Below, one piece after another: positions 1 through 7,906 of a DNA stretch of 15,235 nt (position 1 is the stretch's first letter; each line of letters opens with the position of its first letter). The notes beneath the pieces are model-generated. The model made no database searches, was not told the DNA's origin, and saw only the letters and a program-made list of their open reading frames with translations. Origin of the DNA: Bacteroidota bacterium (GTDB lineage: Bacteria > Bacteroidota > Bacteroidia > Bacteroidales > Paludibacteraceae); contig JAEWAN010000011.1 of the NCBI GenBank assembly GCA_023391625.1, positions 1-15,235 of the forward strand. The letters run 5' to 3'. Made by a program: the position numbers and the translations under genes.

Positions 1-200
1 CCCGTTCGCAGGTATTTTCACTGGAAGATGTAAAGAGTGCGGGTTCGGCGCGTATCTGGAGTATGACCGGTCGTTTGATGTCGAGTCAGTTGGTGGATGA
101 AGGTCAGGCCGAAGTGAAAGCTCCGGATGAGGCCGGGGTTTATATATTGGAATTGACAGATGGAGAGACAAATACAAAATCTAAAATTATTGTAAAATAA
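1..200 (+). CDS. C-terminal fragment of a secreted protein with a T9SS type A-like sorting domain
   Basis: An open frame runs from the left edge to a TAA at 198-200, giving about 65 residues; the start lies outside the window. The visible part contains a strand reading ARIWSMTGRLM, a turn, then GVYILELTDGETNTKSKIIVK at the end. This is the usual layout of Bacteroidota type IX secretion C-terminal domains: an 'I-x-I-x-D-x-x-G-x-L' strand, a 'G-x-Y-x-L' strand and a terminal 'K-x-x-V-K'. By family knowledge such a domain sends the protein through the outer membrane, after which it is usually removed and the protein anchored at the surface or released. What the passenger does cannot be seen. The next gene starts only 44 bases downstream on the same strand and carries a similar C-terminus, so the two may be co-transcribed. 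Fairly sure of the domain class, ignorant of the function. Confidence 0.75.
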   Translation, partial: RSQVFSLEDVKSAGSARIWSMTGRLMSSQLVDEGQAEVKAPDEAGVYILELTDGETNTKSKIIVK

Positions 201-244
201 AGGTCTTATAGATATTAAAATTGTAACTTTAAATAAAACTAAAT

Positions 245-3200
245 ATGAAAAAGACATGCTTAATCCTTGTATTGTTTTTGGCTGCATTGAATATGTATGC
301 TCAAAGAGATAGGGAGTTTTGGTTCGCTTGTCCGGATTTAAGTGAGAATCATAGTCCAGATAAGATTTATTTGCATTTTGTTACTTTTGATAATCCGGCT
401 ATTGTTACTGTGTCGCAACCAGCTAATAATCGTACTGGCGGATTTTCAGATCAGATGGTTATGATTCCAGCCAACTCTTATGATAAGTTATATATCGGGC
501 GTTGGAAAAGCCAAATGGAGATTGTTGACAGACAAGTATTAAATTATGGCCTTCATATTACATCTACGGAGGATATTGTTTGTTTTTATGCTAATAACTC
601 CGATAATACGGAAGCATATACACTGAAAGGACATAATGCGTTAGGTACAGACTTTATTGTTCCAATGCAGTTTGATATGGCTAATAGTACCAGAGGATGG
701 GGGCCTGGAAGTAATTCTATTCAGATTGTAGCGACAGAAGATGGCACTAAGGTTGTAATTGAACCTACGGCTCCGGTTACGGAAACCAAATTGATGAATG
801 CAAAAGGGCAAATTGAAGTGTCATTGGACAGAGGACAGGCCTATGCCGTAAGAGCTAAGGGGTTGGAAGGAAAAGATCATTTGCAAAATACCCGCATCAC
901 TTCCAATAAACCGATTGCTGTTAATTATACGGATGATACTCTTCCAAATGGAGGAGAAGACTTGTTAGGGGACCAGTTGGTACCTATTACTATGGCAGGA
1001 CGGCATTATGTTGCGGTAAAAAATGATGGCTTGTGGGAGAACCTTTATATTTTTCCTACAGAAAATTATACTACTGTGACAATAAACGGGCAGACTTTAC
1101 CTTTAATGAGTGTGAAGGACAAGGATCAGTATTCTTATAAAATGACGGAAGAAGCTGTTTATGTAGAAGCAGATAAGCCGATTATAGTTTTACAGGTTAG
1201 TTCCGGAAAAGGAACAACGGAGCCTTGTGGTGCGGTATTGCCTCACGCTCTTTGTACCGGTTCTACGGAAATAGCTTACCAAAGTGGTTTTTCCAATGGT
1301 ACCACTATTCTGAATTTAGTGGTGAAAACAGCATATTTAGAAGGATTTACGGTAATACAGGGAGGTGTGGAGAGCAAATTGTTTGCTTCTAATTTTAAAG
1401 AAGTACCTAATACGGGAGGAACCTGGTCTTATTATCGTTACCCGGTGGCAAGTGGATCAGGAGTTGTTCGTATAAAAAACAGTTTAGGTAGTTTCCATAT
1501 GGGTGCATATGATTATATTGGAGATTCAAGTTCATATGGATATTTCTCTGATTACCGTCCTATTGAATTGCGTCCGCAGCTGTCAAAAGGATATTATGCT
1601 TCAGGAGATGAGATTCGTTTAGTGTTGCTGGACTCAGAATCTTTTGATAATGTGGTTTGGACCTTGCCTGATGGTTCTAAATATTATGGGTCAGAACTGG
1701 TCATATCAAATGCAACTGAGGCTCATTCAGGTTTGTATGAGGTAAATGCTGAAAGTAAAGACGGGTGTACGGTTGCTTCTTCTTCTTTTATTGATGTGAA
1801 TGTTTTTGATGTGTCGGCTACAGAAAGAGTTATTTGTTACGGAAGTGAAGTGACATTAACTTCGGATGGTACAGGTCCTTTTGTTTGGAAACCTGATCTA
1901 AATTTCCCGAATGAACCGTCTATTACGGTTTCTCCGACAGAAAATACAGTTTATACTGTACAAAATTATAAGGTAGGTAAAAGTGCATTACCGGGAGGTG
2001 ACTTCCAGGATGCAGACAGAATTAAGAAAATACATTCAAGTTATATAAATGCCGGAAATTCATCTCAGGCAGTTTCTCAACCGGGTAAATATGCAATTGC
2101 CAATAATGCACAGTCTGTAAATCCGCTGTATTCTGAACTGCGTGACCATACTTATCCGAGTTTGCCGAATATGGGACGTTTGATGATTGTAAATACAAGA
2201 GGTCAGGGAAATGATATTATTTGGCAGGATACGATTTCTGTTAATGAAGACGCGACGTATGAATTGACCGGATGGTTTGTGAATCCGGATCCGACAGGAA
2301 AGGCTGCAAAATTAAAGTTTGCTATAAATGGTACTCCTGTAGGTAATATAATTACTCCTCCTACGGTTTCTACAGGAACTTCAGAAGACTGGCAGCAGTT
2401 TTCTTCAGGAGTATGGACAAGCCCTTCAAACTCAAAAGCTGTTTTGAGTATTATTACTGACAGTTCGAACCCGGAAGGTGCAGGAGTTTGTATTGATGAT
2501 ATTGAATTTACTTCTCTTTTCTTGTTGACAGATACTTTCAAGGTAAGAGTGTTGGATAATCTGGATCCTGAAGTTGGAGGTGATACTGTAATTTGTAACG
2601 GACAGGCTACTTTGGATGCCGGTATGATTGATGAGAGTACTCCTTATACTTCTTATGCGTGGTATTTATTACCTAATACGGAAGAACCTATCGGAACGGA
2701 ACAAACTATTACCGTAACAGAAGGGGGAACTTACTTGATACAGGTAACGTTGAATGATTGTGTGGGAAGTTCAACCGTAGAAATTCCTTCTGCTATTGAT
2801 CTGGATATAACATTGGATCCGACAGTTATAGCATGTAGCAATGATCCGGATTTCGTTGTGGATTATAGTATTAAAGAGCACGAGATTGTAGCCTGCTCAA
2901 TAACTTATAGTGAGGCTGCTAAACAAGCCGGTTTTGTAGATGTGGAAGATCAGGCGGTACAAGGTACAAGCATACATTTACCATTGCCGTCAGGAATTGC
3001 GCCAGGTCTTTATTCGGCAGACCTGAAACTGATTAGTAATACGGTATGCGCGGATAGTAAAACAATTCCAATTGAAATAGAAGTACGTTTAGCTCCGGAT
3101 AATGTATTGGAACAGAAATGGAATAATGTTATTTCTATTTTGAATGAGAATTATAATGGTGGACACACCTTTGTATCATACAAATGGTATAAGAATGGAG

Positions 3201-3580
3201 TTGCTATTCCGGGTGAAACGAAACCTTACTTATATATAGGGGGGGCTACTTTTGAAACGACAGATAATTATACGGTATTGTTGACTAATGATGAAGGTGA
3301 ACAATTCATGACTTGCGATTTTGTTCCTACACCAAAACAGGATAATTCGGAATTGCCGGTTACTTCATTGGAACAAAATGTGATTATCACCTTACCTTTT
3401 GATATTCCGGAAACAGCCATTGGAACAGCAACCTTTACCCATGTTAGTGGTATAGTACATTCTGTTCAGGCTATTAATGGTGAAAATCCGGTAGTACGTA
3501 CTCCTGACCGTACAGGATTTTATGTACTGACAGTAGTTACCAATGAAGGTAATATGAATAAAAAAGTATTTGTAAGATAA
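245..3580 (+). CDS. Large secreted multidomain protein: IgGFc-binding-like N-terminus, Ig/PKD-like domains, T9SS C-terminus
   Basis: The product has 1111 residues. The ATG at 245 is followed by a signal peptide (MKKTCLILVLFLAALNMYA, then QRD), which fixes the start. Residues ~20-430 resemble the IgGFc-binding-protein N-terminal family of Bacteroidota surface proteins: REFWFACPDLS, then PAIVTVSQPAN, then GLHITSTEDIVCFYANN and a short LG-x-D/Y-F-I-V-P stretch. Residues ~435-578 look like two Ig/PKD-like beta domains, including HSGLYEVNAES and a second domain with VICYGSEVTLTS. Residues ~579-758 look like a jelly-roll or carbohydrate-binding-like module ending CIDDIEF. Further Ig-like domains cover ~762-1030 (GGDTVICNGQATLDAG, YKWYKNG). 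Residues ~1035-1111 end GFYVLTVVTNEGNMNKKVFVR, a T9SS type A-like sorting domain. It is probably exported and displayed or released at the cell surface in an adhesive or structural role. No catalytic motif was seen. No convincing promoter lies in the 44-base gap before it, so it may be read with the upstream gene. A strong terminator follows. The ligand is unknown. Confidence 0.85.
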   Translation: MKKTCLILVLFLAALNMYAQRDREFWFACPDLSENHSPDKIYLHFVTFDNPAIVTVSQPANNRTGGFSDQMVMIPANSYDKLYIGRWKSQMEIVDRQVLNYGLHITSTEDIVCFYANNSDNTEAYTLKGHNALGTDFIVPMQFDMANSTRGWGPGSNSIQIVATEDGTKVVIEPTAPVTETKLMNAKGQIEVSLDRGQAYAVRAKGLEGKDHLQNTRITSNKPIAVNYTDDTLPNGGEDLLGDQLVPITMAGRHYVAVKNDGLWENLYIFPTENYTTVTINGQTLPLMSVKDKDQYSYKMTEEAVYVEADKPIIVLQVSSGKGTTEPCGAVLPHALCTGSTEIAYQSGFSNGTTILNLVVKTAYLEGFTVIQGGVESKLFASNFKEVPNTGGTWSYYRYPVASGSGVVRIKNSLGSFHMGAYDYIGDSSSYGYFSDYRPIELRPQLSKGYYASGDEIRLVLLDSESFDNVVWTLPDGSKYYGSELVISNATEAHSGLYEVNAESKDGCTVASSSFIDVNVFDVSATERVICYGSEVTLTSDGTGPFVWKPDLNFPNEPSITVSPTENTVYTVQNYKVGKSALPGGDFQDADRIKKIHSSYINAGNSSQAVSQPGKYAIANNAQSVNPLYSELRDHTYPSLPNMGRLMIVNTRGQGNDIIWQDTISVNEDATYELTGWFVNPDPTGKAAKLKFAINGTPVGNIITPPTVSTGTSEDWQQFSSGVWTSPSNSKAVLSIITDSSNPEGAGVCIDDIEFTSLFLLTDTFKVRVLDNLDPEVGGDTVICNGQATLDAGMIDESTPYTSYAWYLLPNTEEPIGTEQTITVTEGGTYLIQVTLNDCVGSSTVEIPSAIDLDITLDPTVIACSNDPDFVVDYSIKEHEIVACSITYSEAAKQAGFVDVEDQAVQGTSIHLPLPSGIAPGLYSADLKLISNTVCADSKTIPIEIEVRLAPDNVLEQKWNNVISILNENYNGGHTFVSYKWYKNGVAIPGETKPYLYIGGATFETTDNYTVLLTNDEGEQFMTCDFVPTPKQDNSELPVTSLEQNVIITLPFDIPETAIGTATFTHVSGIVHSVQAINGENPVVRTPDRTGFYVLTVVTNEGNMNKKVFVR

Positions 3581-3605
3581 TTTCATAATTAAAAATTATT
3601 ACGTG

Positions 3606-3639
3606 AAAAGCCCCTTGTTAGAAAAACAAGGGGCTTTTT
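3606..3639 (+). terminator. Intrinsic terminator after the 1111-residue gene
   Basis: The arms AAAAGCCCCTTGTT and AACAAGGGGCTTTT pair perfectly over 14 bp around a 5-base loop (AGAAA). A run of T follows, and the hairpin begins 25 bases after the stop codon. The flanking A and T runs would also let it work on the opposite strand. Confidence 0.93.
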
Positions 3640-3642
3640 GTA

Positions 3643-4519
3643 TGAATTTATTTAAAAATGTTTCTGGTAGGTTTCTAAAGGGAAAGTTATTCCCGTGGAT
3701 TCCATATCACTTATAAATGAATTTTGGCTGTTTTATGAAATTTTTCAGTCCTTAATATCGTATGTTATAAAACTTTTTATTTTGTAATTATTGGGGTTAA
3801 GATATGAAGTGATAAACTCTTTTTTATTCTGAAAATTTACTTTCGTTAATTAGAATTCCGCTATTTTTTTTCTAGAAACATGTATTATTTGGATATTGAA
3901 ATAAGACTTGGAAGATAGGGCGATATAGCACTGTAATAGATTTGTAGTATGGGGAAGTTTGATGTTTTTATGACAGATAAAGTGATCCGTTTATTGCTGT
4001 TTTAGTTTGCGATTAAATGTTTTATTTGTAACCTATATTATTTGTATATTCTATATTGCGTTCTATTGTTTGTAGTAGTATATGAGTTTAGGGAATTATT
4101 TTGCTCTTATTTTATAAACAGTTTACATTGTTCAGTCTGGAGTTTTTCATATAAACATAAATGAAATAAGATTGAGTTGATTTTTACAATAGAGTATATT
4201 TTATTTCTGTTTAATACAAAAAAGGAATTCTTGAATATGTATGTTTGAATTTTTATATCATTATTATGGATTTTCTATGTTTTCTTATTGTTTTTAAGTG
4301 GGTAGTGGAAAAGGAGAGCGGATTCAGAACTCGTTCTTTTATGTAGGTATATTTATATTGAGAGAATATGGAATGATGTGTAGGAAAAGATAAATTTTGT
4401 CAGTAGGAAGGATAAGTTAGAAACGGGAACGACTGGTTCAAAAAGAATTTTTCTTTCCTGAAAATTAAGTATAGGAAAAACAGTCTTTATTTTGGTATCA
4501 TTATCTTAGTATGTAGTAT
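3643..4519. other. AT-rich intergenic region with no recognisable gene
   Basis: These ~880 bases lie between two convergent genes, each with its own terminator at the edge of this stretch. It is strongly AT-rich, stop codons are frequent in all frames, and no reading frame of 60 codons is present. I saw no RNA gene, no long repeat and no inverted repeat stronger than chance. A decayed gene is possible, but no residual protein similarity could be read. Confidence 0.6.
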
Positions 4520-4557
4520 AAATAAAAGGAAGGCGACTCAAAATTAGAGTCGCCTTC
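4520..4557 (-). terminator. Intrinsic terminator of the solenoid/FIVAR gene
   Basis: On the minus strand, GAAGGCGACTC pairs with GAGTCGCCTTC (11 bp, 7-base loop; 4529-4557 on the plus numbering). The T-rich run CTTTTATTT follows at 4528-4520. It lies about 30 bases after the stop codon of the minus-strand gene that ends at 4587. Confidence 0.92.
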
Positions 4558-4586
4558 GCATATTTTGGAGTTGGTTATCTTTTTTG

Positions 4587-7454
4587 TTATTTAATGAAGA
4601 CAACTGTACTTCCTTGGATAGTTCCTTGTAATGAAACGATGTAATTACCTTTAGTCAAAGGTTTGTTGTAGTCTCCGTTTGCATTGTCAGAAGCTATTAG
4701 CTTTCCGTTGATATCATAAATATTGATGGTGCAGTCTGCTTCTAATCCGGAGATATAAAGTGTTGTATTATTACTGTATATGATAACTCCTTGAGCTTCT
4801 AATTGACTTAGTCCGTCACCCGGTTTTGGATCTACTTTTGTTACTTCTTTTGAGAGGAATGTGTCATATGCTGCTTTTAGAGCAGTATATGCTTCCTGAT
4901 AATAAGCAGCAAAATCAGAATCAGTAGGTTCCTCAAGAACTTTCTGTGCAGGTTCCAAAGCTGCTTTCATTTCTTTGATACTACCTGCTGCAAATTGTCC
5001 TATTGCTGTTCCTTCTGAGGCTTTTTCCAATTTAGCTGTAACTTCTTTAACCAAGGTGTTTAATTCTTTAGAGGCAACTGCATTTACAGAAACAATCATG
5101 TTTTCAGTCGCTACTTTGAATTCGTCATATTGTTTATTACTTTGTGGATCTAACATCGCCTTGCATGTATTAACAGCTTTAGTAAATGCGGTGATTTCTT
5201 CTTGAGTATATTTATCCGTTCCGGCATCTTTCATATTAGCCAGAATGACTTCAGCTTCTTCTACAACAGCTTTCAGATCTTTGCTGATTAACTCAAATAA
5301 CGCTGTTAGGTTAGTATTAATGCCATTTACCACTTCTTTAATCTTAGCTTGGGTTACTAATTCCATGTCTTCACTGGCAATGATAGCCTCAGCTTGTGTT
5401 ATAAACTCAGCGATTTTAGATGTAAGTTCAGCGATTTCAGGTATTTCTTTTGGAGAATCGGCTACATATTTACCGGCAGCATTGAGCAACTGATTATTAA
5501 GGCCTTCAAGTCCTTTCAAAGTTTCGATGAATATACCTGTTGCGTTGTTGATATTTTCTATTTCCTGATTAATGTCTTCTTGTGACACTTCATCGCTGTT
5601 GGCTTTTTCATCTGCAGTATTGATCACGTTGTTAAATGTTTCAAGGGCTGTGGCTAAATTGCTTCCTGCTTCAGCTGTAATTGCTGCCGTATAAGCTTTC
5701 GCTTTAGTTATGAGAGCCAATAAATCGTCAATGTTGACATTTATTTCTAAAGATTTGAATAACTCCATAGCCGCCTTTAATTCTTCGTTCATTTTATCGA
5801 TAGGTTCCTGTTGTGTAGGAGGAAATGCTACGATAGATTCAGCAGCATCAATTGCAGCCTGGAATGTTTCAATGGCGCCTTCTGGATATTGACCGTTAAA
5901 ATATCCGGTTTCTTTATCTTTGATTGTTGCTTTAGCTTCAGTTATGGTAGCCTGTAATTCAGTAAGGCTTACAGGAATAATTTTACCTAAGAAGTTTTTA
6001 CGGGCGGTAGTTAAAGCATTCAGGTCGTTTCTGGTACTACCGGCTTTAGCAGCATCAATAGCAGCCTTAAATGTATTGACATCGTTTACCGGATATTGTC
6101 CTGGCTTATCACCTCCGGGTGCTGCTGCTGTGTAAATAGCTTCGGCAGAAGCAATAGCATCGGCCAATACTTCAACTATATCTTTAACTTCTGTGTTTTT
6201 AGCAGCATCGAAAGCAGCTATTGCTTCTTGCAATTCAACTTCGTTTTTCTTTACGGCACTTCCTCCGGAAGAAGCTGTGATTGCCTGGTTGATAGCTTTT
6301 TCCATCTGATCCAGAGCACTTTGGTAATATTCTCCAATCTGTTCTCCCACTACTGCTGCATTAAATGCTGTTTGTGCGCTTTCAATCAAAGCACGGAATT
6401 CATTGATATCGATAGGAGCAAACATATCGTTAGGATTATCTATGCTGGTTTCTAAATCTTCTGCTGGAGTAGAAGCATAAGATTCAGGAAGATAAAAATA
6501 CAATTTACCAGTTTCGTCAGTTTTGGTATCTTTTATACCATAATTAGTTCCTAATATGATATCACCGATTTTACCTTCAACTACATATTGAGCTTCAGTA
6601 ACATCAGGTACTTGACATTGCTTTAGTACAACAGCGACAGGTTCTGCAGCAGCATTTACGGGAGCAGGTTGTACTCCGTTTGTTGTATTAAGGCTGCCGT
6701 CATTATTTAAAGTCTTTATACTACCTCCGGTAATGGTTACTTTACTGATACCTGAGTTTCCATGACCTTTACCTATAGCAGCTCCAGATGATGCCGGTCC
6801 TGTTTTTGCGACAATGGTACCTCCGTTAATTACAAGCTCGGAAGAACCGCTACACGCATAACCTGAACCGATAGCTGATGAGTAGTGAGCCGGGGTCGCA
6901 GTGATGATACCTCCGTTTATGGTAATGGTACCTACTAATTTGGCACGGCTACCAATTGCAGGAGCTTCAGAATATGCTTGTGCCGTGATAGTTCCACCAT
7001 TTATGGTAATGTCAGGCATCTCAGGACCATCGTTAAGTGTTCCAATGGCAGCATCTCCCCAACCTCTGGCTTTTGCATCAAGAGAACCGGAACCATCTAT
7101 AGTAATAGCTCCTCTTGTTTCAATGGCACAACCACCGGAACTTTCCAATTTGTTTTCACCTTCAATGGTTAAATTAAGGGTGCTGCCTGTATTTACAAGA
7201 ATGGTACTTGCTGTTGAGTTTATGTTTACATCTTTTAATGTAAGGGAGATATCTCCTGAATTTCCAGTAATTGTTATGGAATAAGTAGACTGTATGCCAC
7301 TACCGGTAATAAGAAAATTACTACCACCGTCAATGGGCAGTACGATGTTTTCGCTTAGGTCATCAATATTAATCTCTTCATCATACGTAGCAGCAAATGC
7401 TGCTCCCGCAGACATGGCAAAGACCAATGAAAATAGGAGTTGTTTACATTTCAT
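4587..7454 (-). CDS. Secreted beta-solenoid-like protein with FIVAR-like helical repeats and T9SS C-terminus
   Basis: The product has 955 residues. The start is fixed by a signal peptide (MKCKQLLFSLVFAMSAGAAFA, cut before ATYDEE). Residues ~22-250 are a Ser/Thr/Gly-rich repetitive region whose turns repeat 'I-x-I-x-G-G-x-I-x-A ... A-I-G-x-G', seen near 146-168, 175-195, 205-227 and 236-246. This resembles the parallel beta-helix, Cthe_2159-type carbohydrate-binding-like proteins. Residues ~349-870 are Ala/Glu-rich and helical, with repeats of the FIVAR type: GQYPVNDVNTFKAAIDAA near 450 and GQYPEGAIETFQAAIDAA near 520, plus more degenerate copies near 355 and 820. FIVAR repeats act as stalks or sugar/matrix-binding rods in other surface proteins. 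Residues ~888-955 (INIYDINGKLIAS, GNYIVSLQG, terminal VVFIK) are a T9SS type A-like sorting domain. I infer a surface glycan-binding or adhesive protein; no enzyme motif was seen. It is divergent from the HTCS gene and shares an upstream promoter module with the GH43 gene. Confidence 0.85.
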   Translation of the reverse strand: MKCKQLLFSLVFAMSAGAAFAATYDEEINIDDLSENIVLPIDGGSNFLITGSGIQSTYSITITGNSGDISLTLKDVNINSTASTILVNTGSTLNLTIEGENKLESSGGCAIETRGAITIDGSGSLDAKARGWGDAAIGTLNDGPEMPDITINGGTITAQAYSEAPAIGSRAKLVGTITINGGIITATPAHYSSAIGSGYACSGSSELVINGGTIVAKTGPASSGAAIGKGHGNSGISKVTITGGSIKTLNNDGSLNTTNGVQPAPVNAAAEPVAVVLKQCQVPDVTEAQYVVEGKIGDIILGTNYGIKDTKTDETGKLYFYLPESYASTPAEDLETSIDNPNDMFAPIDINEFRALIESAQTAFNAAVVGEQIGEYYQSALDQMEKAINQAITASSGGSAVKKNEVELQEAIAAFDAAKNTEVKDIVEVLADAIASAEAIYTAAAPGGDKPGQYPVNDVNTFKAAIDAAKAGSTRNDLNALTTARKNFLGKIIPVSLTELQATITEAKATIKDKETGYFNGQYPEGAIETFQAAIDAAESIVAFPPTQQEPIDKMNEELKAAMELFKSLEINVNIDDLLALITKAKAYTAAITAEAGSNLATALETFNNVINTADEKANSDEVSQEDINQEIENINNATGIFIETLKGLEGLNNQLLNAAGKYVADSPKEIPEIAELTSKIAEFITQAEAIIASEDMELVTQAKIKEVVNGINTNLTALFELISKDLKAVVEEAEVILANMKDAGTDKYTQEEITAFTKAVNTCKAMLDPQSNKQYDEFKVATENMIVSVNAVASKELNTLVKEVTAKLEKASEGTAIGQFAAGSIKEMKAALEPAQKVLEEPTDSDFAAYYQEAYTALKAAYDTFLSKEVTKVDPKPGDGLSQLEAQGVIIYSNNTTLYISGLEADCTINIYDINGKLIASDNANGDYNKPLTKGNYIVSLQGTIQGSTVVFIK

Positions 7455-7502
7455 AATATTTAAAATTAAAGGTTATAATAATTTGTACGTTTTCTTTATC
7501 CA

Positions 7503-7510
7503 CAAATATA
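7503..7510 (-). promoter_or_regulatory. -7 promoter box of the solenoid/FIVAR gene
   Basis: The minus strand reads TATATTTG, an exact match to the Bacteroidota -7 consensus TAnnTTTG. It is 49 bases upstream of the ATG, giving a leader of about 40-45 nt. The -33 position 19 bases further upstream reads ACCT instead of TTTG, so the promoter looks weak on its own and may need an activator. Confidence 0.65.
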
Positions 7511-7513
7511 CCC

Positions 7514-7526
7514 TTACATTATGTAA
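7514..7526. repeat. Short palindrome inside the promoter spacer
   Basis: TTACATTATGTAA is a perfect palindrome (6-bp arms, 1-base centre). It lies 3 bases upstream of the -7 box, between the -7 and -33 positions. A protein bound here would affect polymerase directly. The GH43 promoter does not share the palindrome, so it may be gene-specific or chance in AT-rich DNA. Confidence 0.4.
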
Positions 7527-7532
7527 TAAAGG

Positions 7533-7592
7533 TTGAAAATACGCCGAAAATCTTCTGTTTTTTTATTAAAGAGAGTTTTTTCGGTAATAATT
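7533..7592 (-). promoter_or_regulatory. Upstream activating element, copy 1 (solenoid/FIVAR gene)
   Basis: On the plus numbering this holds TTGAAAA (7533-7539) and CCGAAAA (7544-7550), a direct repeat at 11-bp period. The block CGGTAATAATT follows at 7582-7592, preceded by GAGAGTTTTTT. The same parts recur at 13874-13933 upstream of the GH43 gene, at the same distance from that gene's -7 box. Direct repeats one helical turn apart are typical targets of AraC-family domains, and the adjacent HTCS ends in such a domain. Its role as an HTCS operator is inferred. Confidence 0.55.
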
Positions 7593-7906
7593 GGAGTTTT
7601 CGGAGCTTTGTTTGTGGTATATATCTGTGTTATATATGAAATTTTTAAATATATAAAATATGGATATGGAATCCTCTATTTTTAAGTTAATTATTTTGTG
7701 GAATAGGATAGATTTGCTTTATTTTGTGAGAGAAAATTGATCAGGTGATAGTTTATATCTTAATAGTTGAGATTATTCTTTCATTTTTCGGAAGAAATAG
7801 TATTTGGAGTAGGATAGAAAGATATAGAATCGGATTAAGTGTTTGTATTATATATAGTTAACCTTTAAGGGACAGTTTCAGGAAACTGTGTTCTAAAATT
7901 TAATTG
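7593..7906. other. Remainder of the divergent intergenic region upstream of the HTCS gene
   Basis: About 310 AT-rich bases separate the shared element from the HTCS start. One TAnnTTTG match (TAGATTTG, 7709-7716) faces the HTCS gene, but it has no TTTG at the -33 spacing and would leave a ~185-nt leader. I therefore do not call it a promoter with confidence. No small gene or RNA gene was seen. The palindrome next to the HTCS start is listed separately. Confidence 0.4.
7872..7889. repeat. 18-bp palindrome just upstream of the HTCS start
   Basis: ACAGTTTC-AG-GAAACTGT has perfect 8-bp arms with a 2-base centre, and ends 17 bases before the ATG at 7907. As DNA it could be an operator. As RNA the 2-base loop is tight, but a 7-bp hairpin could form next to the ribosome site. 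Which of these applies, if either, cannot be told from sequence. Confidence 0.6.

Noticed and set aside
2203..2541. 112-codon minus-strand frame inside the 1111-residue gene.
   Set aside because: It is antisense to a continuous secreted-protein frame with signal peptide and sorting domain, with no start context or homology of its own.
3777..3797. TTTTGTAATTATTGGGG, loosely like the CGGTAATAATT block of the shared module.
   Set aside because: It lacks the CGG, the GAAAA/CCGAAA repeats and any -7 box at the right distance, so it is treated as AT-rich coincidence.
6901..7284. 127-codon plus-strand frame opposite the solenoid repeats.
   Set aside because: It is antisense to the repeated Gly/Ile/Thr codons of a well-supported gene. 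Its own repetitive Pro/Met-rich product merely mirrors those repeats.
7496..7504. TTATCCACA, an exact DnaA box, overlapping the solenoid/FIVAR promoter; another at 12844-12852 inside the GH43 gene.
   Set aside because: They are single, widely spaced boxes without an AT-rich unwinding region, box cluster or dnaA/dnaN neighbours. One is inside a coding sequence, so chance is the simplest reading.
7904..7906. TTG start for the HTCS, giving one extra residue.
   Set aside because: It is directly followed by an ATG in frame that begins the natural signal sequence, so the ATG at 7907 is preferred.
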